Source: CAYPPS01 sp964412685
GTDB taxonomy: Bacteria > Patescibacteriota > Microgenomatia > PFEM01 > CAYPPS01
Assembly (NCBI GenBank): GCA_964412685.1
Contig: CAYPPS010000001.1
Coordinates: 1 to 64,000, forward strand
Direction of reading: 5' to 3'
Length of the DNA: 64,000 nucleotides
The position numbers and the translations under genes were made by a program. Below, piece by piece: positions 23,860 through 33,855 of this stretch (position 1 is its first letter; the number at the start of each line of letters is the position of its first letter). The notes under the pieces were generated by a model. The model saw only the letters and a program-made list of their open reading frames with translations. It searched no databases and was not told the DNA's origin.

Positions 23860-26097
23860 TTATTCTTCGCTTTCATCGAGTTGTTTTGTTTCTGAAGGGG
23901 GATTAATTTGACTGGGGTAAATGGTTTGGGCCTGAGTGGGGAAAGTGCAATCTAAACAAAAAGGGCTATTCAAAGGGTCGTAAATGACTTGCTTTTCTTG
24001 CAGTTCTTTGTTTTCCGGCAGAGTATCTTTCGTTACCAGCTCATTGGTGGTTTTATCAATTTCCACTGAAGCTTTAAGATTTTCTAGGTTGGGCAAATTA
24101 TCCTGATCGAAATATTCGAACCTGGTCGGGCAAGGATTGTCCGGGTTGGGTAAAAAGCCACTCAGGGCACAAACTTGTCGACCGACAACGTTTTCCGGTT
24201 TGGGCGGCCAGCTTTCTTTTTTATCCTTTAAAGCATGAGAAATGATTTCATTCCAAATCGGTGAAGCCCCAGTGACCCCGGAGACAACATAGCTCATCGG
24301 TGAATTGTCATTGTTGCCAACCCAGGTAACAACCAAAACACTCGGTGTCCAACCAATCGTCCAATTGTCTCTTAAATCATTAGTGGTGCCGGTTTTGACT
24401 GAGACTTCAGGATGATTTTTGACTCTCAATGAAGAACTGGACCCAAAAGCGGCTGATCGAGCGTTGTTATCCAAGAGAACGTGATTGATCAGGTAAGCAG
24501 TTTCCATTTTTAAAACTCGAGGCGCTTCTTTGGTTTGATGCTTGAAGACCTCTTCGCCTTTTAAGTTAACGACTCGTTCAATCGCCCAAATTTCTTGTTT
24601 GATGCCCAAATTAGCGAAAGCAGAAAAAGCGGTTGCCATATCAACCATCTTGACTTCGCCACCCCCCAGGGTGAGAGAAAGACCATAATTATCTGGATTT
24701 TTAAAAGTAGTGATGCCCATTTCGGTTGCTTTGTCGACGAAATCGGTTAAGCCGTTTAAAACCAGAACTTTGACGGCGGGAATATTAAAAGAATTTCCCA
24801 AAGCAAAACGAGCTTGGACTGGGCCATGAAATTGATTGTCATAATTAACCGGACAATAAGCTTTTTGACCTTCAACCAGAAAGCAACTGGAAACATCGTT
24901 TAAGACGGTCGAAAGAGTGATCACTCCTTTTTCCAAGCCTAAAGCGTAATTAAGAGGTTTGATTGAAGAACCCGGTTGTCGCTGTCGTAAAGTGACGTTG
25001 ACCTTGCCATCGATATCGTCATCAAAATAATCTTCGGAACCAATCATGCTTAAGATTTCTCCGGTTCCCGGATTGGTTACCAGGGCAGCCCCGTTGGAAA
25101 TTTTCTTACTCTTCAGTTGGGCCACTTCACTAGCAACGGTCGTTTGAGCGAAATTTTGCAGATCCAAATCCAAAGTGGTGTAAACTTTTAGACCTCCTTG
25201 TTCGACTAAATGCTCACCGAATTCTTCGACCAATAGTTCTTTGACCCACAAGACGAAATGGGGAGCGTTAATGTTCGTCCCTGAATTAGCGTAATTAAGC
25301 TCTTCGTCGAATGCTTGATCGGCTTCTTCTTGAGAAAGATAGCCATCTTCAACCATTCGATCTAAAACTCTTTTTTGTCTTTCTTTGGCCAGTTCTGGAT
25401 GGGCGCCAAAAGGAGAGTATCTGGTGGGAGAAACTGGTAGTCCGGACAGCAAGGCGCCTTCAGCCAAGCTTAAATCCTGGGCGTTTTTGTCAAAGTAAGT
25501 TTGAGCGGCTGCTTCCACCCCCCAGGCAGTTCCGCCATAAGGAACTTGATTGAAATACATTTGCAAAATCTCATCTTTGGAATAAACGATTTCTGTTACC
25601 AAGGTCAAAACTGCTTCCCGGATTTTTCTTTTAATCGTTCGGTCAGGGGAAAGAAGGGCATTCTTGACCAATTGTTGGGTAATAGTCGAACCACCTTGAA
25701 GAGTACCCTTGAAAGAAGTGTTGTAAATGGCTCTAAAAATGCCGCCAAAATCAAAACCGTGATGGGAATAAAAGTTTTTATCTTCGGAAGCAATGGTCGC
25801 TTTTTTTAAATAGTCAGGCAATTCTTCCAAAGTTACCGGTACCCGATTTTTATCGGCGTAGATTTCATAGAGCAATTTGCCTTGACGGTCGTAAATAAGA
25901 GTTGAAGAAGGGAAGTTTCTCGCATCTTTCAATTGACTTGGCGAAGGCAAGTCTTGGAAGAGGTAAAAAGAAATGATGATTAAAATGACAAACGATAAGG
26001 ATAAAGCCCAAAAAATCTTTCTCCGGAACAGTTTTTTAAAAAAGTTCTTGGTTCCAGCTATCCGGCTGATTGTTTGCTCGGTTTTCTTTTTGGTCAT
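23860..26097 (-). CDS. Class A penicillin-binding protein (glycosyltransferase 51 + transpeptidase), copy 2
   Basis: 745 residues from ATG 26097; a TTG at 26118 would add 7 residues. One N-terminal helix (residues 28-45). GT51 motifs IASEDKNFYSHHGFDF and LQGGSTITQQLVKNALL. Transpeptidase motifs RQPGSSIKPLNYAL, SFNIPAVKV and KTGTTNDLRDNW. The C-terminal extension (residues 650-745) is acidic with paired cysteines. About half the residues differ from copy 1, so this is an old tandem duplication, not an assembly repeat. Divergent from the CPBP protease. Confidence 0.93.
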   Translation of the reverse strand: MTKKKTEQTISRIAGTKNFFKKLFRRKIFWALSLSFVILIIISFYLFQDLPSPSQLKDARNFPSSTLIYDRQGKLLYEIYADKNRVPVTLEELPDYLKKATIASEDKNFYSHHGFDFGGIFRAIYNTSFKGTLQGGSTITQQLVKNALLSPDRTIKRKIREAVLTLVTEIVYSKDEILQMYFNQVPYGGTAWGVEAAAQTYFDKNAQDLSLAEGALLSGLPVSPTRYSPFGAHPELAKERQKRVLDRMVEDGYLSQEEADQAFDEELNYANSGTNINAPHFVLWVKELLVEEFGEHLVEQGGLKVYTTLDLDLQNFAQTTVASEVAQLKSKKISNGAALVTNPGTGEILSMIGSEDYFDDDIDGKVNVTLRQRQPGSSIKPLNYALGLEKGVITLSTVLNDVSSCFLVEGQKAYCPVNYDNQFHGPVQARFALGNSFNIPAVKVLVLNGLTDFVDKATEMGITTFKNPDNYGLSLTLGGGEVKMVDMATAFSAFANLGIKQEIWAIERVVNLKGEEVFKHQTKEAPRVLKMETAYLINHVLLDNNARSAAFGSSSSLRVKNHPEVSVKTGTTNDLRDNWTIGWTPSVLVVTWVGNNDNSPMSYVVSGVTGASPIWNEIISHALKDKKESWPPKPENVVGRQVCALSGFLPNPDNPCPTRFEYFDQDNLPNLENLKASVEIDKTTNELVTKDTLPENKELQEKQVIYDPLNSPFCLDCTFPTQAQTIYPSQINPPSETKQLDESEE

Positions 26098-26135
26098 AAC
26101 GATTTGAAAACTTGTCAATCCATTTTACATCATTT

Positions 26136-26828
26136 ATGATGAAATTAAGTTTTATGATCTGGCAACGTCTTTTTCGTCGCAATCAGCTTTCAGCTCGACA
26201 TGTTTTCTTTCTTTTTTCTTTCATTTTTATTCTTTGGGCCTTCTATCGTTACTTTCCCAATTTGCTTTCTGACTGGGCCGAAGAAGCGATTTTGAAACCT
26301 TTAATTTGGCTGTTGCCGACTTTTTGGATTGTTAGATTTGTGGAAAAAGAAAAACTTTCTTCGTTAGGGATTACCAGGAAAAATCTGAAACTGGCGATTA
26401 CTTGGGGGTTAGGGCTAGGAATAGTTTTTGCTTTGGAAGGTTTTCTTATCAACGTGATCAAATATCGCCAGGTGGGGGAAAGCCAGCTTGCTTTGGATCC
26501 AGAAATCTTTTTGAGATTGTTTGTTCTTTCTTTCATTATTGCTGTCTCTGAAGAAATCGTTTTTCGCGGCTACATCTTTAATCGTTTCTTGGCTCTCTGG
26601 AAGAACGAGTGGAAAGCGAATATTGTTTCTTCACTTCTTTTTGTGATTGTCCATTTACCGGTGGGCATTTTCACTTTAGGATATAGTTCGTCAGTTATGT
26701 TGTTTTACCTTTTCTTGATTTTTGTTTATGGTTTTGGAGCGGCCTTTGTCTTTGCCCGTAGTCGAAATATCGTCGCTCCAATTTTACTTCATGTCCTTTG
26801 GGCTTGGCCGATTATCCTTTTCAATTAA
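26136..26828 (+). CDS. CPBP-family intramembrane metalloprotease
   Basis: 230 residues with about six to seven helices. Motif 1 EEIVFRGYIFNRF and motif 2 SSLLFVIVHLPVG supply the Glu-Glu-x3-Arg and His ligands of the CAAX-like protease/bacteriocin-processing family. The C-terminal motif AFVFARSRNIVAPILLHVLWA also fits. ATG 26136 was preferred over TTG 26112, which would overlap the divergent PBP. Substrate unknown. Confidence 0.85.
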   Translation: MMKLSFMIWQRLFRRNQLSARHVFFLFSFIFILWAFYRYFPNLLSDWAEEAILKPLIWLLPTFWIVRFVEKEKLSSLGITRKNLKLAITWGLGLGIVFALEGFLINVIKYRQVGESQLALDPEIFLRLFVLSFIIAVSEEIVFRGYIFNRFLALWKNEWKANIVSSLLFVIVHLPVGIFTLGYSSSVMLFYLFLIFVYGFGAAFVFARSRNIVAPILLHVLWAWPIILFN

Positions 26829-26883
26829 GGGAAGGGTTGGATACGATGAAAGAATTGAGTTACAATAAAACCAATCTTACAAA

Positions 26884-27501
26884 ATGAAACAGAAGAAAAA
26901 GAAATTCAATTACCCAGGAATCTTGTTTGCTTTTTTGAGCCTCTTTTTCGCTACCAGTATTCTTTTTGCTTCTATCTGGAAAGCCTCGGCTCAAAATGTG
27001 ATTCGGGGAGATCAATATCGAGTTGTGGTTGATCTTCAATCTTCTCTCGAAGGGGATAATCAACTGGACGGACAAGAAGAAACTGACTACTTTTTGGCCT
27101 ATCCGGGAATTTTACCCGACCACCCTCTTTACCCAATCAAAGTTTTAAGAGATCAGATTTGGTTGTTTTTATCAAGCGGTTCTAAAGTTAAAGCCGAGAA
27201 GCAATTGCTTTTTGCCGACAAAAGAATTTCCGCAGCCTTGCAATTGATGGAAAAGGGAAAACCTCAATCGGCAACGGAAACTTCTCTTAAAGCGGAATAT
27301 TATTTGCTTTCAGCGAGTGAGACTTTGTCTAGTTTGGAAAAAGAAGAATCTCAGGGCTTGAAGCTTAAATTTCTTCAAGCCGCAATGAAACACGAACAAG
27401 TCTTAATATCTTTGCAAACGGGGATAGAAGGCGAAGGAGGAGAAATTGACCAAGCTTTGGGAATAAATTCACAAGCAAAAGAAATCTTAAACCAAAATTG
27501 A
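26884..27501 (+). CDS. DUF5667-domain protein, membrane-anchored
   Basis: 205 residues. N-terminal helix (residues 12-33) acting as signal or anchor, then the DUF5667 signature GILPDHPLYPIKVLRDQIWLFL and an amphipathic helical region rich in Lys/Glu/Gln. The domain is found in actinobacterial and CPR surface proteins of unknown function. TTGGAT (26837) and TACAAT (26861-26866) give its promoter. Confidence 0.75.
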   Translation: MKQKKKKFNYPGILFAFLSLFFATSILFASIWKASAQNVIRGDQYRVVVDLQSSLEGDNQLDGQEETDYFLAYPGILPDHPLYPIKVLRDQIWLFLSSGSKVKAEKQLLFADKRISAALQLMEKGKPQSATETSLKAEYYLLSASETLSSLEKEESQGLKLKFLQAAMKHEQVLISLQTGIEGEGGEIDQALGINSQAKEILNQN

Positions 27502-27526
27502 TCGGGTTTGTCTCTTTAATTGCTAG

Positions 27527-27545
27527 TTGACACCCCTCAAGGGGA
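27527..27545 (+). promoter_or_regulatory. Partial promoter and palindrome upstream of nrdJ
   Basis: TTGACA (27527-27532) is followed by the 5-bp inverted repeat CCCCT-CA-AGGGG (27534-27545). The -10 is weak (GATAAG at 27550). The nrdJ leader is about 70 nt. No cobalamin or NrdR-box motif was seen here. Confidence 0.35.
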
Positions 27546-27629
27546 AATTGATAAGATAAAACTGTTTTTCTGCCCGGGCAGGTGGAATACCTTCCAAAAA
27601 CAATTAGTTTTTAAGTTAACTCTTAGAAA

Positions 27630-30600
27630 ATGGCTAAAAGAAAAGCTCCTCGTGGCTTTGCCAGAGGAAAATGGACAGAATCATCGCTAAAATTTTTGCA
27701 TGAACGTTATCTAGCCAAAGATGGTCTAGGTCGTGAAGTGGAAACTCCGGAAGGAATGGTTTGGCGAGTTGCTTCTCAAATCGCCGGAATAGAAACTAAC
27801 TTTGGCAAGTCGAGTAAAGAGATCAAGCAATTGGCGAAAAACTATTATGATTTAATGGTTTCTCGTTTTTTTATGCCCAATTCACCCACCTTGATAAATG
27901 CCGGCAAAGATGACGGTTTACAATATTCAGCTTGTTTTGTTTTGCCCGTCGAAGATTCGATTGAAGCCATTTTTGAAGCGATTAAAAATGCGGCCTTGAT
28001 CCACAAGAGCGGTGGGGGTACCGGCTTTTCCTTTTCTCGATTGAGACCTAAAGGGAGTATCGTTCGTTCCACTTCCGGGGTTGCTTCCGGTCCGGTTTCT
28101 TTTATGAGAGTCTTTGATTCGGCCACTAATGAGATCAAACAAGGGGGAACTCGGCGAGGAGCCAACATGGGTGTCCTCCGAATCGACCACCCGGACATTT
28201 TAGGATTCATTGAATCCAAAGCCAAGGGAGGCATTACCAATTTTAATATCTCGGTGGCGATGACCGACGAATTTATCAAGGCGGTCAAAAAAGACGGTAG
28301 TTACTGGCTAATCGAGCCACACGGAAAAAAGAAGATTAAGAAATTAAAAGCGAAACAGGTTTTTAAAAAGATCGTTGAACAAGCTTGGAAAACTGGCGAT
28401 CCGGGAGTTCTTTTTATTGATCGGGTTAACAAGAGCCGGGCCAATCCGGTTCCTTCTCAAGGTCCGATTGAAGCGACCAATCCCTGTGTTGTCGGTTCAA
28501 CTTTAATTGCTACCGAAAAAGGGCTTATTAAGATAAAAGATTTAGTTGTTGACAAAATGAAAGTGAAAGTTGTCACTGACGATCGAGTTGTGGGTGAGTC
28601 GGGCTTATCGACGAGGAGTTTAACAAGATACATTGACAATGGAGTAAAAGAGATATGGCGATTGCAGACAAAATCAGGCTATGGGCTCACCGCCACGGCT
28701 GATCATAAAATTATGACCACTCAAGGCTGGATTCCTTTGGGTCAGCTTAAAGTAAGGGAAAGTAAGGTTTTAATTCAAGCAGGTGAGGGCAACTTTAACC
28801 AGAGTTTTGCTCTGCCGTTTGTTCCTGTGAACGAAATCAAAGGTCAAAACGGTAAGATATCACGTTTTAATTTTCCGACCAAATGGTCTGAGCAGTTAGG
28901 GCAAGTTTTGGGTTGGTTGGTTGGCGACGGCTGGCTGCGCCAGGGGGACAAAAATTGCCGAGTTGGTTTCAGTTTTGGTAAAGATGACAAGCCTATACTA
29001 GATCACTTGAAACCCATTATTAATAACTGGCACGGTCGAGAAATCCAAGAAATTGAAAGAGAAAATGGAGTCTGGCATCTTTCCTATCATCGTCAGGGCT
29101 TCGTCGATTTTTTTACCAAATTAGGTGTGAAGCCGGTTAAAGCAGGGGAAAAAGAAGTCCCCGAGGCACTTTTTGCTGCTCCGCGTGAGGTAGTGATTGG
29201 ATTTTTACAAGGACTTTTTAGTGCCGATGGGACAGTGAATTTTTTAGAAGGTCGAAACGCATATGTCCGCCTAACTTCGAAATCGAGTAAGTTACTTAAA
29301 CAAGTCCAATTATTACTTTTGAATTTAGGCATACCGACTCAAATTTATAATCGCTCACGACCTGTTAGGAAAAGCCTGTTTCAATATGAAACAAAAGATG
29401 GTACCCAAAAAAACTATCAATCAGACGGGGTCCTTTTTGAACTGGGAATTTCTCGCCAGCCGGTGGTCGCTTTTCTAAATGAAATTGGTTTTTTGGTTGG
29501 TAAGCATGAACATAAAGTAAAGAAGCTTTTGGATAAGAGGTATTACCGTAAAGATTACAGCGATGAGGTTATTTCAATTGAATCGGCAGGGAAAGAAAAA
29601 GTTTTTGATTTGACTGAACCAGCAACCTCTTCCTATATTGCCAATGGCCTGGTGATCTCAAATTGCGGTGAACAACCACTTTATTCCAATGAAGCCTGTA
29701 ATTTGGGCAGTTTGAATTTAGCCCGCTTTCTTAATAAAAAAAAGGACGACCTAGATTGGCACTTACTTAAAGAAAAGGTTCATTTATCGGTTCGTTTTCT
29801 TGACGATGTGATTGAGGCCAATCCTTTCCCCTTGAAACAGATTGATCGGATGGTGAGACTTAACCGGCGAATTGGTTTGGGAGTGATGGGTTGGGCGGAT
29901 TTACTTTTCGAATTGGAAATCCCTTATGCTTCCCCCAAAGCTTTAAGATTGGCGGAGAAGACAATCAAGTTTATTCAAAAAGAGGCTCACTTAGCCAGTC
30001 AAAACCTAGCTCAAGAAAGAGGCGCCTTTCCTAATTTTAAAAAGAGTATTTACAAAGACGGGAAACCGCTTCGAAACGCCACCCTAACGACAATCGCTCC
30101 TTCCGGTTCAATTTCCGTTATTACTGGTTGTTCTTCGGGGATAGAGCCTATCTTTGCTCTTTGTTTTAAACATCGAACTGAGGAACGCGAGCTTACTTTT
30201 ATTAATCCTTACTTTAAAGGAATTGCCAAAAAGCTTGGTTTAAATTCCGATGTTTGGGAGAAGATTGAGGCTCAAGGTAATCTGGAAGGAATCGGAGAGG
30301 TTCCCAAGAAGATAAGGAAAATTTTTGTCACGGCTCATGAAGTGGCCTGGCAAGATCACATTGCCACGCAAGCCGTTTTCCAAAAAGGAACCGACAACGC
30401 CGTTTCCAAAACCATTAATCTTCCCCACCAGGCAACTCAAAAAGACGTTCATCAATCTTACCTTAAAGCCCATGAAACCGGTTGTATGGGAGTGACTGTT
30501 TTTCGTGACGGTTGCAAACAAGAACAAGTGCTTTATTCCGGCTTGAAAGAAAAGGAGAAACCAGTCGTTGAAATAGACAAAAGTGACACTGCTCGGCTTA

Positions 30601-31118
30601 AAGTTAAATCTCGACCAAAAGTGGTCAGCGGAAAAACTTATCGGATTGTTACCCCGGTGGGAACGGCGTTTGTGACGGTAAATACTAATGGCAACAATGA
30701 ACCTTTAGAAGTTTTTGTCAATGTGGGTAAAGCCGGTTCGGCAATTATGGCCGACGCTGAGGCGATTGGTCGTTTAATCTCTTTGAGCTTGAAAGTGGCT
30801 TCGCCTTATCCGACGAAAGAGGTTTTGTGGCAGGTAATTGATCAGTTAAACGGAATTAGTGGCGGAGACAGCGTTGGTTTTGGCAAGGATCGGATTTTGT
30901 CTTTGGCCGATGGAGTTGCCCACGTTTTGAGCGAGTACTATCAGGAAGAGGCTCAAAAATTGTTAAACCCAAAGGGAGAAGTCTCGCCAGTAGTCCAACA
31001 ACCCAGTTTGCTTTCTCAAAGTAAAAGAAGAGATCTTTGTCCGGATTGCGGTCGAGCCTCTTTAATCTTTCAAGAAGGCTGTGCCAAATGCCTTTATTGC
31101 GGCTACAATAAGTGTTAA
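27630..31118 (+). CDS. nrdJ: Adenosylcobalamin-dependent (class II) ribonucleotide reductase with in-frame intein
   Basis: 1162-residue precursor, about 769 after splicing. Reduces ribonucleotides to deoxyribonucleotides using a B12 radical. Seen: SPTLINAG, YSACFVLPVEDS, HKSGGGTGFSFSRLRP, TRRGANMGVL, NPC/GEQPLYSNEACNLGSLNL interrupted by the intein, TIAPSGSISVITGCSSGIEP, HETGCMGVTVFRDGC, and a C-terminal zinc finger CPDCGRASLIFQEGCAKCLYCGYNKC. The zinc tail and the absence of an NrdB gene nearby fit class II. It needs cobalamin, for which no biosynthesis gene is visible in the window. Confidence 0.93.
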   Translation: MAKRKAPRGFARGKWTESSLKFLHERYLAKDGLGREVETPEGMVWRVASQIAGIETNFGKSSKEIKQLAKNYYDLMVSRFFMPNSPTLINAGKDDGLQYSACFVLPVEDSIEAIFEAIKNAALIHKSGGGTGFSFSRLRPKGSIVRSTSGVASGPVSFMRVFDSATNEIKQGGTRRGANMGVLRIDHPDILGFIESKAKGGITNFNISVAMTDEFIKAVKKDGSYWLIEPHGKKKIKKLKAKQVFKKIVEQAWKTGDPGVLFIDRVNKSRANPVPSQGPIEATNPCVVGSTLIATEKGLIKIKDLVVDKMKVKVVTDDRVVGESGLSTRSLTRYIDNGVKEIWRLQTKSGYGLTATADHKIMTTQGWIPLGQLKVRESKVLIQAGEGNFNQSFALPFVPVNEIKGQNGKISRFNFPTKWSEQLGQVLGWLVGDGWLRQGDKNCRVGFSFGKDDKPILDHLKPIINNWHGREIQEIERENGVWHLSYHRQGFVDFFTKLGVKPVKAGEKEVPEALFAAPREVVIGFLQGLFSADGTVNFLEGRNAYVRLTSKSSKLLKQVQLLLLNLGIPTQIYNRSRPVRKSLFQYETKDGTQKNYQSDGVLFELGISRQPVVAFLNEIGFLVGKHEHKVKKLLDKRYYRKDYSDEVISIESAGKEKVFDLTEPATSSYIANGLVISNCGEQPLYSNEACNLGSLNLARFLNKKKDDLDWHLLKEKVHLSVRFLDDVIEANPFPLKQIDRMVRLNRRIGLGVMGWADLLFELEIPYASPKALRLAEKTIKFIQKEAHLASQNLAQERGAFPNFKKSIYKDGKPLRNATLTTIAPSGSISVITGCSSGIEPIFALCFKHRTEERELTFINPYFKGIAKKLGLNSDVWEKIEAQGNLEGIGEVPKKIRKIFVTAHEVAWQDHIATQAVFQKGTDNAVSKTINLPHQATQKDVHQSYLKAHETGCMGVTVFRDGCKQEQVLYSGLKEKEKPVVEIDKSDTARLKVKSRPKVVSGKTYRIVTPVGTAFVTVNTNGNNEPLEVFVNVGKAGSAIMADAEAIGRLISLSLKVASPYPTKEVLWQVIDQLNGISGGDSVGFGKDRILSLADGVAHVLSEYYQEEAQKLLNPKGEVSPVVQQPSLLSQSKRRDLCPDCGRASLIFQEGCAKCLYCGYNKC
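28485..29663 (+). mobile_element. Intein with LAGLIDADG homing endonuclease, inserted in nrdJ
   Basis: Codons 286-678 (393 residues). N-terminal block CVVGSTLIATEKG begins with the splicing Cys. Block B is GLTATADHKIMTTQGW. Endonuclease motifs LGQVLGWLVGDGWL and FLQGLFSADGTVNF each carry the acidic residue. C-terminal blocks are VFDLTEPATSSYIANG and LVISN, followed by Cys of the C-extein. The penultimate residue is Ser instead of the usual His. Removal restores the invariant NPCGEQPL site, a recurrent RNR intein position. Both halves look intact, so active splicing and homing are plausible. Confidence 0.92.
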
Positions 31119-31129
31119 ACTGAATCATT

Positions 31130-31477
31130 GTGCTGCCAGAAAAAAAGGAAATTCTTCCTTCTCATCCCCAAGAAAAACCATTAGTTTCAGAACGGTTAGT
31201 AGTGCCGGAAGTTCCGAAACAGGTTGAAGCCGAAGAATCGGCCGGAGCGGATTTGCAGTTTAAAAAGCCAGTTCTGGATCCCGCTGGTCAGACTTTGCTT
31301 TCTTCGGCTCAACCTCAACAAGTGAAAATAACCTTACCATTGACTCACAAACAACTTCATCACGCTTTAAAGCAGCGAGTTGGTTTTGCTGCTCGTTGGC
31401 TGGGAGAACAAGTAATGCGCTTAGTTAAAATAAGATCCCGGCAATTTATTTACCAAATGCCAAAATCTAAAGGTTAA
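31130..31477 (+). CDS. Small proline-rich protein of unknown function
   Basis: 115 residues from GTG 31130. The N-terminal half is rich in Pro, Glu and Val. The C-terminal half is basic and helical (LPLTHKQLHHALKQRVGFAARWLGEQVMRLVKIRSRQFIY). No signal or helix spanning the membrane. It sits 11 nt after nrdJ and just before the DNA-pump ATPase; it may be a partner of the latter. Start uncertain (no Shine-Dalgarno). Confidence 0.55.
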   Translation: MLPEKKEILPSHPQEKPLVSERLVVPEVPKQVEAEESAGADLQFKKPVLDPAGQTLLSSAQPQQVKITLPLTHKQLHHALKQRVGFAARWLGEQVMRLVKIRSRQFIYQMPKSKG

Positions 31478-31482
31478 TATAA

Positions 31483-33825
31483 ATGAATCAACTTTCTTTA
31501 ACTAATGTTTTTTCCCAACTGGGCTATTGGCTTGTTCTGGGTTCACTTTTGTTGGTTTGCTTGGGCGGCTTAGCTGCTTTGGCTTACGGATTGGTAATTT
31601 GGTATCGCCATCGGAATCGGGAAAAACAATCATTAGAATACGTTTTGCTCCAAGTTTCTGTGCCTGCCAACAATGAAGTTAAAATTGATGCGGCGGAACA
31701 GATGTTTGCTTCTTTGAGTTCTCTAAAAAAAGGTGGCTTTTTAAAATTTTTGAACCTCCAACCTCATTTTACTTTGGAAATTGTTGCCAAGAATGAGGAT
31801 ATTCGTTTTTATGTTTCGGTTCACAAAAAGATCAGAGACATGATGGAAAAACAAATTAACGCCGCTTATCCCAGTGCCGAAGTGATTGAGGTGCCCGAAT
31901 ATAGTATTTTTAGCCCCAATGGTCGAGTTGCCTTCACGGAATTGGAGATGAAGGATTCAAGTTTCCGCCCCTTGAATAGTTATCGAGATTTACCAACTGA
32001 CCCGCTTTCGGGGATAACCTCGGCGATGGCCAAACTGGCTGAAGGCGAATCAGCCGTTGTTCAAATCGTTGTTTCGGCCGCGGACAGTAAATGGCGTTCA
32101 TTGGGAAAAGGTTTTATTTCTAAAACCAAAAAGGATGAATCCGATCCGGAAAAAGCCAGTTTTAAAGTAGACGCGAAAACCTTGGAAGCGATTGAAAATA
32201 AGACCGGCAAACCGGGTTTTGAAGTGGCGGTTCGTTTGGTTGTTTGTTCTGACTCGATTGAATCCGCGAAAGCTCAGTTGAGTAATTTGAAGAGTGCTTT
32301 TACTCAATTTAATTCTAGTTATAATCGTTTAGGGTCGAGAAAAATTTGGATAAAGAGTGCTTTTATGATTGATTTCATTTATCGTTATCAATCAATTGTT
32401 CGCTTGGGAACTAAAGAGACGGTTCTTAGTAGTGAGGAATTGGCAACGATTTTTCACTTTCCTAACAAGTTTGTGGAAACACCTCATATTCATTGGATTT
32501 ATTCTCGACGAGCACCAGCGCCACCGGAAATACCCAAATCCGGTCTTCTTTTGGGCCGGAGTGTTTTTAGAGGGACTAGCCGACCAGTTTTTTTGAGTGA
32601 AAAAGACCGTCGTCGCCACTCTTATATCATTGGTCGAACCGGAACTGGCAAATCTGAGTTGATGCGAGAAATGATTCTCCAAGACATCAACGCCGGTCGG
32701 GGAGTTTGTTTGATCGACCCTCATGATTTGGCGGAAGATATTCTCCACTTTATTCCTCCGGAAAGGGCCAAAGATGTAATTTATTTTGATCCTTCCGATA
32801 CCGAGAGGCCAATGGGACTTAACCTCTTGGAAGCGGAAACGGAAGACCAGAAACACTTTGTCGCCACATCAATCATTAACTTGATGTATAAACTTTTCGA
32901 TCCTTATAAAACGGGAATTGTCGGGCCTCGATTTGAGCACGCGGTTAGAAACTCGATGTTGACGGTGATGGAACAAAAAGGAGCGACTTTTGTTGAGCTT
33001 TACCGAGCGCTCCAAGACCCAGCTTATGTTCAGGAATTGTTGCCGTTGGTAAAAGATCCGTTGGTGAAAAGATATTGGACGGATCAAATCGCCCGAACGA
33101 ACGAATTCCATAAATCGGAAACTTTAGATTACATTGTTTCCAAGTTCGGCCGATTTGTCGGCAACAAAATGATACGTAACATTATTGGCCAGTCAAAATC
33201 AGCCTTTGATTTTAGAGAAGTGATGGATGAAGGCAAGATTTTAATTATTAATTTAGCCAAAGGCAAGATTGGAGAGGAAAACTCTTCCTTTATAGGTTTA
33301 GTTTTGGTACCTAGAATTTTACTTGCCGCAATGAGTCGAACGGATATTCCCGAGGAACAACGGCGAGATTTTTATCTTTATGTTGATGAGTTCCAAAATT
33401 TTGCCACTCCCGATTTCGCTCAAATTCTCTCTGAGGCGAGAAAATATAAGCTTAATTTGACGGTTGCCAACCAATTTGTTGGTCAGATGGAAGAAGAAGT
33501 CAAAGATGCCATCTTTGGTAACGTGGGAACGAAAATTTCTTTCCAAATTGGAGTCAATGACGCTAATTACCTACAACAAGAGTATCAACCCGCCTTCTCG
33601 GAGGAAGACTTAATTAATATCGAGCGCTTTCACGCTTACGTTAAGACCATTGTCAGGGGAGAGCCGGTGCCAGCGTTCAGTATTGACACCACCAAAGATA
33701 TGAATGAGCTCGCAAAAATGAAGGATCCAAAAATTGCCAAGATGATCAAAGATCTTTCTCGATTTAGGTACGGTCGTGATCGAGAAGTGGTTGAAGCGGA
33801 AATAACCGAACGAGCCAAGCTTTAA
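31483..33825 (+). CDS. Membrane-anchored TraG/VirD4- or HerA-like ATPase
   Basis: 780 residues. N-terminal helix (residues 13-40) as anchor, a beta-rich middle domain (residues 50-350), then a motor domain with Walker A IIGRTGTGKSELM near residue 385, VCLIDPHDLAEDIL, Walker B FYLYVDEFQNF and the sensor QFVGQMEEEVKDAIFGNVGTKISF. Such proteins move DNA or protein across membranes. CPR genomes carry them widely, and a role in DNA uptake or type IV pilus-linked transport is suspected, not shown. No conjugation genes lie nearby. Confidence 0.8.
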   Translation: MNQLSLTNVFSQLGYWLVLGSLLLVCLGGLAALAYGLVIWYRHRNREKQSLEYVLLQVSVPANNEVKIDAAEQMFASLSSLKKGGFLKFLNLQPHFTLEIVAKNEDIRFYVSVHKKIRDMMEKQINAAYPSAEVIEVPEYSIFSPNGRVAFTELEMKDSSFRPLNSYRDLPTDPLSGITSAMAKLAEGESAVVQIVVSAADSKWRSLGKGFISKTKKDESDPEKASFKVDAKTLEAIENKTGKPGFEVAVRLVVCSDSIESAKAQLSNLKSAFTQFNSSYNRLGSRKIWIKSAFMIDFIYRYQSIVRLGTKETVLSSEELATIFHFPNKFVETPHIHWIYSRRAPAPPEIPKSGLLLGRSVFRGTSRPVFLSEKDRRRHSYIIGRTGTGKSELMREMILQDINAGRGVCLIDPHDLAEDILHFIPPERAKDVIYFDPSDTERPMGLNLLEAETEDQKHFVATSIINLMYKLFDPYKTGIVGPRFEHAVRNSMLTVMEQKGATFVELYRALQDPAYVQELLPLVKDPLVKRYWTDQIARTNEFHKSETLDYIVSKFGRFVGNKMIRNIIGQSKSAFDFREVMDEGKILIINLAKGKIGEENSSFIGLVLVPRILLAAMSRTDIPEEQRRDFYLYVDEFQNFATPDFAQILSEARKYKLNLTVANQFVGQMEEEVKDAIFGNVGTKISFQIGVNDANYLQQEYQPAFSEEDLINIERFHAYVKTIVRGEPVPAFSIDTTKDMNELAKMKDPKIAKMIKDLSRFRYGRDREVVEAEITERAKL

Positions 33826-33855
33826 AAAAACCGCTTGTTTTAGTAGAATATGAGC

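Noticed and set aside
21492..26097. Tandem PBP genes as an assembly duplication
   Set aside because: The two proteins differ throughout, including N-terminal anchors and C-terminal tails; only family motifs are shared.
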